A stretch of 7,282 nucleotides of DNA from Ignavibacteria bacterium (GTDB lineage Bacteria > Bacteroidota > Ignavibacteria > Tepidaquicellales > OLB5): contig JAOADS010000111.1 in assembly GCA_026417195.1 (NCBI GenBank), positions 1 through 7,282 of the forward strand, written 5' to 3'. Made by a program: the position numbers and the translations under genes. Positions 1 to 6,449 of this stretch are shown piece after piece (position 1 is the stretch's first letter; every line of letters starts with the position of its first letter). A model generated the notes under the pieces. It was not told the DNA's origin. It saw only the letters and a program-made list of their open reading frames with translations, and did not search any database.

Positions 1-105
1 AGCGCAGACGCAAATTCCGGGAGCGCAGACATAAATTCCCGGAGCGCAGACGTAATTTCCCGGAGAGCAGAGGCTATTTTTAAGAACTCAGAGGCTATTT
101 TTTCA
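1..105. repeat. 21-bp tandem repeat array, five units, truncated by left edge
   Basis: Five consecutive 21-bp units start at 1, 22, 43, 64 and 85. Units 1 to 3 begin AGCGCAGAC and end in a TTCCCGG-like block, with 18 of 21 (units 1/2) and 19 of 21 (units 2/3) identical positions. Units 4 and 5 share CAGAGGCTATTTTT at 68-81 and 89-102 and are more diverged (13 of 21 for units 3/4, 15 of 21 for units 4/5). The period stays exactly 21 with no indels, so the array decays only by substitution. Plus frame 1 is open from 1 to the TAA at 127-129 and would read as heptapeptides of the SADxNSR to AEAIFK type. The minus strand is also open across it, so coding cannot be decided here. The array probably extends left of the window. 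It could be a noncoding minisatellite or the 3' end of a repeat-protein gene. Confidence 0.85.
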
Positions 106-379
106 GAAATATGGCTTATGATCTTTTAAAAACTGTAAATGTATTTTTTTATATTTTAAATGTTTTCAGAATTGTTTTTTTTGTTTTAAATAATATTTCT
201 TATAATTTTTCAGATTTAATAATATTTTTCTGGAATCTGCTTTAGTGTTTTGTGTAGTTCATAATTAATGAGATGAAATTGTTTTTATTTTTTTTTCAGG
301 TGGCGGCATTTTTACATGAGGTAAAATTATCTGAATTTATAGTTTCAGGAATTATGATTAGCTTTGCAAAAAAAAATAT
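106..379. other. T-rich intergenic region without a recognisable gene
   Basis: This stretch is strongly T-rich on the plus strand, with several runs of six or more T, and separates the repeat array from the first clear gene. I see no convincing hairpin terminator, tRNA or conserved coding sequence. An open frame beginning at 273 runs into the first gene in a different frame and encodes only a T-run-derived hydrophobic stretch, so I treat it as chance. TAGCTTTG at 359-366 fits the Bacteroidota -7 consensus (TAnnTTTG) but has no -33 TTG at the right distance. The region presumably carries the promoter of the downstream four-gene run, which I cannot place. Confidence 0.6.
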
Positions 380-694
380 ATGGCAAAAATCAGATTATGG
401 GAGATCTGTCACGGACGTTCGGGTGATAAGGGTGATGCGGCGAATATCGGACTTATTGCTTACAGGAAAGAGGATTATGAGCTTATCAGGGGGAAAGTTA
501 CGGCAGATGTTGTGAAGGAATATTTCAGGGGGATATGTTTCGGTGAGGTTGAGCGTTATGAGCTTCCGAACATTAATGCTTTGAACTTTGTTCTTCATAA
601 TACGCTTGGCGGCGGCGGAACGGTCTCTCTTAAAAACGATGCTCAGGGTAAAACTCTTGCTTCAGCTCTTTTGATGATGGAAATAGAAATTTAA
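380..694 (+). CDS. AtuA-like ferredoxin-fold small protein
   Basis: This 104-residue protein corresponds to the small C-terminal ferredoxin-fold domain found fused to AtuA (acyclic terpene utilisation) family proteins and also as a stand-alone protein. The hallmark is the N-terminal HGRSGDKGDAANIG segment (residues 11-24). A second conserved part (about residues 64-90) has LPNINALNF, a four-glycine loop and a DAQGK motif. The family's biochemical role is poorly defined, so I assign none. The start at 380 is supported because the family begins only a few residues before the SGDKG motif. There is no Shine-Dalgarno sequence; an A-rich tract precedes the ATG. The AtuA main domain (DUF1446-type) is not visible upstream, so the small domain stands alone here. 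It ends 10 nt before prfB and is probably the first gene of that transcript. Family assignment is fairly sure; function is unknown. Confidence 0.82.
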   Translation: MAKIRLWEICHGRSGDKGDAANIGLIAYRKEDYELIRGKVTADVVKEYFRGICFGEVERYELPNINALNFVLHNTLGGGGTVSLKNDAQGKTLASALLMMEIEI

Positions 695-704
695 TTTATA
701 AAAT

Positions 705-1800
705 ATGTTTGAATATCAGAAAAGTAAATTAAAAGAGTTGAACTCACGTATAGAAGATCTCGGGAGGTTTCTTTGAAGTTGACGGGAAGATATCTGAGAT
801 AAATAAACTTCAGGCGGAATCTCTGAAGGAAAATTTCTGGGATGATAATGTTACGGCTCAGAAAGTTTTGCAGAAGATTAATGAACTGACTGAATGGGTT
901 GAGTTATGGAAGGACTTAAAAAATAAATTTTCAGATACGGAATCACTTATCAGGCTTGCAGAGGAAGAAGAGGATGAAAGCGCTGAAACGGAGATAGATA
1001 AAGACTTGAGTCAGCTTGAATCTGATATATCTGATCTGGAGTTCAGAACCATGTTGAATGATAAGGACGATGAAAGAGATGCAATACTTACCATAAACTC
1101 CGGTGCAGGCGGAACCGAAGCTCAGGACTGGGCAGAGATGCTGCTCAGAATGTATACAAGATATGCTGAGAAACAGGGATTCAGCTGGAAGATAACAGAT
1201 CTGACTGAAGGAGACGGAGCCGGTATAAAAAGTGCTGCTGTTGAAATAAGCGGTAAATATGCATACGGATATCTCAAGGCTGAAAACGGAGTTCACCGCC
1301 TTGTGAGAATTTCGCCTTTTGATTCCAATAAACGCAGACATACTTCATTTGCTGCAGTATTTGTTTACCCGGTGGTTGAAGATAATATTGAAGTTGAAAT
1401 AAATCCCGCTGATCTGAAAATTGATACATACAGAAGCGGAGGTGCAGGAGGTCAGAACGTGAACAAGGTGGAAACTGCAGTGAGGATAACGCATATTCCT
1501 ACGGGTATAGTTGTACAATGCCAGAACGAACGTTCACAGCATCAGAACCGTGCAAATGCAATGAAGATGCTGAAGTCTAAACTCTATCAGCTTGAAAAAG
1601 AAAAAGAACAGAAGAAGTTAAACGAGATGGAAAGTTCAAAAAAGAAAATAGAATGGGGAAGTCAGATCAGATCATATGTTTTCCATCCGTATAACATGGT
1701 TAAAGATCACAGGACAGATTTCGAAACAAGTAACGTTCAGGCTGTTATGGACGGTGATATTCAGGATTTTATAAAAAGCTATCTCATAGCCTGTAAGTAA
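705..1800 (+). CDS. prfB: Peptide chain release factor 2 (RF2), programmed +1 frameshift
   Basis: RF2 recognises UGA and UAA stop codons and triggers peptide release on the ribosome. The gene reads ATG at 705 for 23 codons to an in-frame TGA at 774-776, then continues in the +1 frame from GAA at 775 to TAA at 1798. The joined product is 364 residues, the normal RF2 size. The downstream frame holds the SPF tripeptide (residues 203-205), which reads the stop codon and marks RF2 rather than RF1, and the catalytic GGQ (248-250), followed by NVNKVETAVRITH. A helical, acidic N-terminal domain precedes them. A gene caller ignoring the frameshift would start at TTG 868 and lose about 54 residues. In this family the UGA gives autoregulation: ample RF2 terminates at codon 24, scarce RF2 allows frameshifting. 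The gene lies 10 nt after the AtuA-like gene and 6 nt before the permease. Confidence 0.96.
762..777 (+). promoter_or_regulatory. prfB: Programmed +1 frameshift signal of prfB
   Basis: The signal consists of an internal Shine-Dalgarno-like GGGAGG (762-767), a three-base spacer TTT, the slippery codon CTT (771-773) and the stop TGA (774-776). The order and spacing equal the classical AGGGGG-TAT-CTT-TGA element of E. coli prfB. On slippage the ribosome moves from CTT to TTT, skipping one T, and reads GAA next. The base after TGA is A here, whereas the classical site has C, which is a poorer termination context. Frame analysis on both sides supports it: RF2-like sequence is in frame 0 before the site and in frame +1 after it. 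Confidence 0.95.
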
Positions 1801-1806
1801 ACTCTG

Positions 1807-3009
1807 ATGTTTGGTTTTAAATTAGCACTTCGTTTCCTCCGCTCAAGAAAACAGTCCGGATTTATTTCATTCATAACCCTCATCTCAGTTACCGGAATAG
1901 CCATAGGAGTTGCTTCGCTTATAATAACAATTGCAGTCTTAAACGGTTTCGAAAAGGAAATAACCGCTAAAGCTGTCTCACTTTCTTCACACATTCAGCT
2001 CACATCTTTCAGCACAGGAGGTATAACTGATTACATAAAGGTGATCTCTGAGCTGAAAAATCCTGAGTTCGGTATAAAAGAAATCCAGCCATACGTTCAG
2101 AAAGAAGCAGTTATAAAGTTCCGTGACCAGACTGAAGGGATTATAACCAAGGGCGTGAGGAACGAGGACAGTATATTCGCAGGAAGAAGGAAAATACTTT
2201 CCGGAACTTCAGAACTTAATGATACATCTGTGATCCTCGGCAATAAACTTGCAAGGAAGTTAGGTATCGAAACCGGCGATAAGGTTTTCATCATAGCTGT
2301 AAGCGGTCTGCCTTCAGCTGATAACACACCGGATATTAAAAAATTTACAGTAAGCGCAATATATGAATCGGGACTGAAGGAATATGACGATGTTCTTGTC
2401 TATATAAATATGGAAACTGCCCAGAAGCTTTTCCGTACGGGCTCAAATATAACAGGTATGGAAATCTTTCTTAATGATATAGACAAAATTAATAAAACAA
2501 CTTCCCTTATCAGACAGAAAATTGATTACCCTGATAATAACGCAAGAAGTGTGTATCAGTTATATAAAGGACTTTTTACCTGGATAGAACTTCAGAAAGA
2601 ACCTATACCTGTTGTTCTCGGACTGATCGTCATAGTAGCTGCAGTTAACATCACAGGCTTTCTGCTTATGCTTGTGCTTGAGAAAACTGAAACTATCGGA
2701 ATACTTAAAACCATGGGTGCAAGAAATTCAGATATAGTCAGTCTTTTCTTTTTTCAGGGTATGATTATATCGCTCACAGGTATCATTGCCGGAAATATAC
2801 TGGGATACGGATTATGTCTCATTCAGCTTGAGTCTGAACTTATAAAAATTCCGGAAATATATTATATGACACGAGTTCCGCTTCAGATGGATTTCCGTTC
2901 AGGTGCTCTGGTTACTTTTTCAGCTCTTCTGCTCAGTGTCATAGTTGTCATCATTCCGTCCTGGCTTGCCTCAAGACTTAATCCGGTAAACTGCATAAGA
3001 TTTAAATGA
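1807..3009 (+). CDS. LolC/LolE-family ABC transporter permease (FtsX-like)
   Basis: This 400-residue inner-membrane permease belongs to the family that, with the LolD ATPase, extracts lipoproteins from the inner membrane for delivery to the outer membrane. The N-terminus is typical: FKLALRFLRSRK, then a first membrane segment at about residues 20-46 ending in AVLNGFEKEI. A long periplasmic MacB-like domain follows (about 47-265). Three more membrane segments lie near 268-292, 312-338 and 367-390, with the FtsX-type cytoplasmic loop EKTETIGILKTMGAR between segments 2 and 3. The end SRLNPVNCIRFK is also typical of the family. No LolD-like ATPase is in the window, so the partner must be encoded elsewhere. 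The ATG lies 6 nt after the prfB stop and the TGA overlaps the ubiE start. Family is sure; the LolC/E role rather than another FtsX-type exporter is likely from the N-terminus and size. Confidence 0.88.
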   Translation: MFGFKLALRFLRSRKQSGFISFITLISVTGIAIGVASLIITIAVLNGFEKEITAKAVSLSSHIQLTSFSTGGITDYIKVISELKNPEFGIKEIQPYVQKEAVIKFRDQTEGIITKGVRNEDSIFAGRRKILSGTSELNDTSVILGNKLARKLGIETGDKVFIIAVSGLPSADNTPDIKKFTVSAIYESGLKEYDDVLVYINMETAQKLFRTGSNITGMEIFLNDIDKINKTTSLIRQKIDYPDNNARSVYQLYKGLFTWIELQKEPIPVVLGLIVIVAAVNITGFLLMLVLEKTETIGILKTMGARNSDIVSLFFFQGMIISLTGIIAGNILGYGLCLIQLESELIKIPEIYYMTRVPLQMDFRSGALVTFSALLLSVIVVIIPSWLASRLNPVNCIRFK

Positions 3010-3707
3010 GTTTTACCAGAGATAAGGAATTCATAAGGAAGATGTTTGATGAGATATCTCCTTCCTATGACAGACTGAACAGAATCCTCAGCGGTTTTCA
3101 GGACAGAAGATGGAGAAAGAAAGCAGTTGATCTTTTAATGTCTGAGGTAAACGATAAACCACGCATACTTGATCTCGCATCAGGTACCGGTGATCTCAGT
3201 ATTGAACTTCTCAGACTCAAACCTTCAGAAATTTATTCAGCTGACATATCGGAGAAAATGCTCGGGATCTGCAGAAAGAAAATTAACTATCCTTCCCATA
3301 AGACAGTTGTTGCAGATTCATCAGAACTTCCTTTTGAAGATAACTTTTTCGATGTCTGTGCAGTGTCATTCGGAATAAGGAATTTCACTGATCTCAACAA
3401 GAGTCTTTCGGAAATCCTGCGTGTGCTTAAGACGGGAGGAAGGTTTCTTGTAACAGAGTTTTTCAGACCACTGGAGAATAATCTGACGAGACGTTTGTTT
3501 ATGTTTTACTTCAGTAATGTTTTACCGTTTATCGGTAATAAAATCTCCGGAAGCAGCTACGCATACGATTACCTCAGTGATTCCGTAAATAATTTTCTCA
3601 CGGTAAGCGATTTCTGCCGGATTACAGAAGATATTGGCTTCACTGAAATTAAAATACATAAAAACTTTCTTGACTTCGTATGTACTATATCTTGCAGGAA
3701 AAAATAA
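3006..3707 (+). CDS. ubiE: Demethylmenaquinone / quinol C-methyltransferase UbiE (MenG)
   Basis: This SAM-dependent methyltransferase carries out the C-methylation of demethylmenaquinone to menaquinone (or the equivalent ubiquinone step). It has 233 residues, the normal family length. The first UbiE signature is present as SYDRLNRILSGFQDRRWRKK (residues 20-39). SAM-binding motif I is ILDLASGTGD (54-63), with acidic D80 after the second strand and D104 before the ELPFEDNFFD stretch. The second signature is RVLKTGGRFLVTEF (139-152), followed by the SYAYDYLSDSVNNF region conserved in UbiE. Members of the likely host group normally use menaquinone, so menG is the more descriptive name; no ubiquinone or menaquinone partner genes are visible to confirm this. 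The ATG overlaps the permease stop as ATGA, suggesting translational coupling, and this is the last gene of the first run. I see no terminator hairpin after it. Confidence 0.94.
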   Translation: MSFTRDKEFIRKMFDEISPSYDRLNRILSGFQDRRWRKKAVDLLMSEVNDKPRILDLASGTGDLSIELLRLKPSEIYSADISEKMLGICRKKINYPSHKTVVADSSELPFEDNFFDVCAVSFGIRNFTDLNKSLSEILRVLKTGGRFLVTEFFRPLENNLTRRLFMFYFSNVLPFIGNKISGSSYAYDYLSDSVNNFLTVSDFCRITEDIGFTEIKIHKNFLDFVCTISCRKK

Positions 3708-3708
3708 T

Positions 3709-3737
3709 TTGACAGTTAAGAAATCTATTTTTAAATT
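3709..3737 (+). promoter_or_regulatory. Candidate promoter for the secreted-protein run
   Basis: TTGACA (3709-3714) is followed after exactly 17 bases by TAAATT (3732-3737), a good sigma-70-like pair. Read as a Bacteroidota promoter, the TTG and the TAAATTGC (a partial match to TAnnTTTG) are also correctly spaced, about 20 nt apart. It starts two bases after the ubiE stop and would give a leader of roughly 20 nt before the ATG at 3764. The region is AT-rich, so a chance match is possible. No operator-like repeat is seen beside it. Confidence 0.35.
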
Positions 3738-3763
3738 GCATCAACATTAAAACATCTAACAAT

Positions 3764-4213
3764 ATGAAATATATAAAAACTTTACTTGTTATATCTATCT
3801 TATCTCTGCCATTTCTCGGCTCTGACTGTGATGATGTTATTAATAACATCTCAACACCGACTGATATCTCGGGAACTTGGAACCTGAATTTCAGTATGGG
3901 GAATCTAAATGACGTATGCCCGGGTGAAACTGTTCAGTTTCAGTCCAACGGAGTTGCAGTGCTCACCTGTCCCGGAAGAAGTCCGGTCAACAGAACCTAC
4001 ACTGTAAGCGGAAACACATTAACCTACACTGAAACTAATGTTAAATATTCCGTAACACTTGAAAACAATAATCAGAATATGACGCTTACCGGAATTAATG
4101 TCAACCGTGTTTTGTATTACAGTAAACAAATCTCAGCTTCTTCGTTGAAACCGGATGTGAAAGATAATAACTCGTTTTCCAATTCATCTGAAATTAAAAA
4201 ATCTAATAAATAA
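3764..4213 (+). CDS. Small secreted protein of unknown function, lipocalin-like
   Basis: I do not recognise this 149-residue protein by name. Residues 1-20 form a signal peptide: MKYIK, then a hydrophobic LLVISILSLPFLG core. Cys22 sits where a lipoprotein cysteine would, but the residue before it is Asp, which breaks the lipobox, so anchoring is uncertain. The mature part (about 35-122) looks like one small beta-barrel: it opens with DISGTWNLNF, has a TYTVSGNTLTYT strand pair, a CPG...CPG cysteine pair, and alternating polar strands, as in small lipocalin-like domains of this phylum. The last 25 residues are Ser/Asn/Lys-rich and probably disordered. The gene follows the candidate promoter, has no Shine-Dalgarno sequence, and ends 6 nt before the metalloprotease, so the two are probably co-transcribed. 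A role tied to the protease is possible but unproven. Confidence 0.75.
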   Translation: MKYIKTLLVISILSLPFLGSDCDDVINNISTPTDISGTWNLNFSMGNLNDVCPGETVQFQSNGVAVLTCPGRSPVNRTYTVSGNTLTYTETNVKYSVTLENNNQNMTLTGINVNRVLYYSKQISASSLKPDVKDNNSFSNSSEIKKSNK

Positions 4214-4219
4214 ACAGCT

Positions 4220-5929
4220 ATGAAAAATTATTTTTATAAATCAATTCTTCTTGTTATTCCCCTTAGTCTGATAGTGATAATTTTTTCTGCATTTGAGTCT
4301 GAACAGACGAGCCTGCCAGCCGGATATAAAGATAAAGACCATATAAACGCATCAGCAGAACTGATTAAATCCAAAAGGAACGTTTTTAATTTTAAGTCCT
4401 TCAGTCTTTTCTCTGAGGCTTCTGAACCGGATCTTCATGCTTTAAATACATTTGTAAGCAAATCATCTTTTCTCAGACTTGAGAGAAATGAACTGGATAA
4501 GTTCAATACCTCAAGACCGGATAATATTCTGTTCAGGCTTGATTATTCAGGTAAAGTCATTGAACTTGAACTTACAAGAGTTGATCTGATACCTGATGGT
4601 TTCAGAATTGAGAAAATAAACGGATCAGAAAGAACCTATGAACCATACAGCGGCGGACTGTATTATCAGGGCATAATGAAAGGGAATGAAAATTCATTTG
4701 CCACGTTAAGCGTTTTCCCGAACAGTGTATTTGGTATGATTTATACCGATGAAGGTAACTATGTGCTTGGAAGCATAAAAGATGAAAATAAAAACCTTAC
4801 GGATAAATATATGCTTTATAATGACAGGGATATTCTGATAAATTCCGGTTTTCAGTGTTCAACAAGGGAAGATTTATACAGACTGTCTTCTGATAATCCA
4901 GCCGGGAATTCATTTCAGGTATTTACAACCCAGCCGATAGAAAAGTATTTCGTATGTGATTACAGAATGTATTTGGATAACGGAAGCAGCGCCCAGAACG
5001 TAGCAAACTTCGTTTCTGCAATGTTCCTCAATGTCAGAACTCTTTACCAGAACGAACAGATACCTGTTGCACTAGCACCTTTTCTGAGTGTTTATACAAG
5101 TCAGGATCCTTACATGAACATTAATGACTCTTACGGTATTCTGAATCTGTTCGGAGGTAATACACAGAATAATTTCCAGGGAGATTTAGCCCATCTTCTT
5201 TCTACCAGAAATGCACAGCTCGGCGGAATTGCCTGGATAAGAGTTCTTTGCCAGTCATATGTTTACTTCCCGCCTCCGGATGATGCACACTTCGGTCGCT
5301 TTGCATTCAGTAACATAGAGAACAGTTACCTGCCATATCCCCAGTATTCCTGGACTGTGGAAGTTGTAACTCATGAAGCAGGTCATAACATAGGCTCTCG
5401 CCATACTCATTCCTGCACCTGGCCTACGGTAAGCGGCCAGATAGATTCCTGTGTTTCAATTCAGGGAGAAAGTTGTGTTCAGACAACACGTCCCAATAAC
5501 AACGGAACTATAATGAGTTACTGTCACCTTAACGGGGGTATAAATTTCCTGCGTGGATTCGGTCCGCTTCCGGGAGATACAATAAGACTCAGATACAGTC
5601 AGGCACATTGTATAGATTCAGCCCTTAATTCATCTGAAATACCTGTAAGTTTTCTGCTTTTACAGAATTATCCGAATCCGTTCAATCCGTCCACAACTAT
5701 AAGATTTGGTCTGCCGGAGGAAGGATACGTCAGTCTCAGGGTATATGACGTAACCGGCAGGGAAGTAGCTGAACTGATAAATGACAGATATTACAATGCA
5801 GGTACTTTCTCTTATATCTTCAATGTAAATGAGTTTAATTTATCATCTGGTGTTTATTTCTACAGATTAGATGTAACACGAGAAAACAAAAAAGTTTATA
5901 CACTGAAATTAGGAAAATGGCTTTTATAA
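4220..5929 (+). CDS. Secreted M12B/reprolysin-like zinc metalloprotease with T9SS signal
   Basis: This 569-residue secreted endopeptidase of the metzincin clan begins with a hydrophobic signal peptide (about residues 1-25). A pro-region of about 215 residues follows, containing an isolated Cys213 (FQCSTRED) that might serve as a cysteine switch. The catalytic domain (about 242-470) starts at FVCDYRMYL. It contains the zinc motif HEAGHNIGSRH, with ligands H385, H389 and H395 and catalytic E386, then several cysteines likely to form disulfides, and the Met-turn TIMSYCH with M432. The C-terminal 90 residues are a T9SS type A sorting domain, beginning LLLQNYPNPFNPSTTI (about 479), continuing through YDVTGREVAEL and SGVYFYRLDV, and ending in a lysine-containing tail. 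The protein is thus exported by Sec, crosses the outer membrane by T9SS and is released or anchored at the surface. Substrate is unknown. It lies between two small exported proteins. Confidence 0.92.
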   Translation: MKNYFYKSILLVIPLSLIVIIFSAFESEQTSLPAGYKDKDHINASAELIKSKRNVFNFKSFSLFSEASEPDLHALNTFVSKSSFLRLERNELDKFNTSRPDNILFRLDYSGKVIELELTRVDLIPDGFRIEKINGSERTYEPYSGGLYYQGIMKGNENSFATLSVFPNSVFGMIYTDEGNYVLGSIKDENKNLTDKYMLYNDRDILINSGFQCSTREDLYRLSSDNPAGNSFQVFTTQPIEKYFVCDYRMYLDNGSSAQNVANFVSAMFLNVRTLYQNEQIPVALAPFLSVYTSQDPYMNINDSYGILNLFGGNTQNNFQGDLAHLLSTRNAQLGGIAWIRVLCQSYVYFPPPDDAHFGRFAFSNIENSYLPYPQYSWTVEVVTHEAGHNIGSRHTHSCTWPTVSGQIDSCVSIQGESCVQTTRPNNNGTIMSYCHLNGGINFLRGFGPLPGDTIRLRYSQAHCIDSALNSSEIPVSFLLLQNYPNPFNPSTTIRFGLPEEGYVSLRVYDVTGREVAELINDRYYNAGTFSYIFNVNEFNLSSGVYFYRLDVTRENKKVYTLKLGKWLL

Positions 5930-5956
5930 AATAAAGTTCAATTTATTTAAATAAAT

Positions 5957-6448
5957 ATGGCATTCAAATCAAATATCAGATTAATTTTGTTTATTGTTTT
6001 CCCGGTTCTCTTTACTGCCTGTTCCGGCTCCGATTCTGAAAAAAGCATATATCTTAAGAAAGGAGATTATTCTTATACACTGACTGACAGTACAGGCAGA
6101 ACATTAGCTGATGGTACAATAAAAATTACAGTAATATCCGAAGATAAAACCATGACACCGGCTACTCACAGGTTAAACGGCAGTTACACGGTTAAGCGGT
6201 ACGTTGACGATAATGATACGAATTTCATCGGTATAACAACCTTGCGCGGCGGTTCTCTTGAAGGTTGGTGGAATAATAATTCCAAAACAGTTAATATTAA
6301 CTTAAATCCTATGATTGCGGATGCTAATGTTTACCTTAGTGCAGAAGTGAATAAAAGCGGTAATATGAAAGGCTCATGGATCTTCTCAGCTTTCAGGAAT
6401 ACGAGAAAGGGAGAAGGGGGCTTTTTTAACGCGACAAGGATTAAATAA
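5957..6448 (+). CDS. Small putative lipoprotein of unknown function
   Basis: This is a 163-residue protein I cannot name. Residues 1-22 are a lipoprotein signal: basic start, hydrophobic core, and lipobox LFTAC with Cys22 as the lipidation site, followed by a Ser/Gly/Asp linker. The mature part is beta-rich and polar, with GDYSYTLTDSTG, GSLEGWWNNN and a closing GSWIFSAFRNTRKGEGGFF strand pair; the repeated pattern of short strands and glycine turns suggests a small beta-barrel or sandwich. It starts 27 nt after the protease stop, immediately after a 16-bp AT palindrome, with no Shine-Dalgarno sequence, and is the last gene before a strong terminator. It is probably co-transcribed with the protease. 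Its stop codon lies one base from the convergent purA stop. Lipoprotein nature is well supported; role unknown. Confidence 0.78.
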   Translation: MAFKSNIRLILFIVFPVLFTACSGSDSEKSIYLKKGDYSYTLTDSTGRTLADGTIKITVISEDKTMTPATHRLNGSYTVKRYVDDNDTNFIGITTLRGGSLEGWWNNNSKTVNINLNPMIADANVYLSAEVNKSGNMKGSWIFSAFRNTRKGEGGFFNATRIK

Positions 6449-6449
6449 T

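Noticed and set aside
1..105. CRISPR array
   Set aside because: The 21-bp units are contiguous with no spacers and diverge progressively.
359..366. TAGCTTTG as a Bacteroidota -7 promoter element for the first gene
   Set aside because: It matches TAnnTTTG but lacks a TTG about 20 nt upstream and would leave only a few bases before the ATG, so I do not call it.
273..515. Open reading frame with hydrophobic start overlapping the AtuA-like gene
   Set aside because: It runs through the 380-694 gene in another frame, its N-terminus is just T-run-derived Phe/Leu, and it shows no family motif.
774..776. In-frame TGA as evidence that prfB is a pseudogene
   Set aside because: The stop sits in a complete programmed frameshift element with correct spacing, and both flanking reading frames encode conserved RF2 sequence.
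943..1341. 132-residue minus-strand open frame inside prfB
   Set aside because: It is antisense to conserved RF2 coding sequence including SPF and has no recognisable features of its own.
868..1800. prfB as a 310-residue protein starting at TTG 868
   Set aside because: RF2-like sequence continues upstream in the same frame to the frameshift site and joins the ATG at 705, giving the normal RF2 length.
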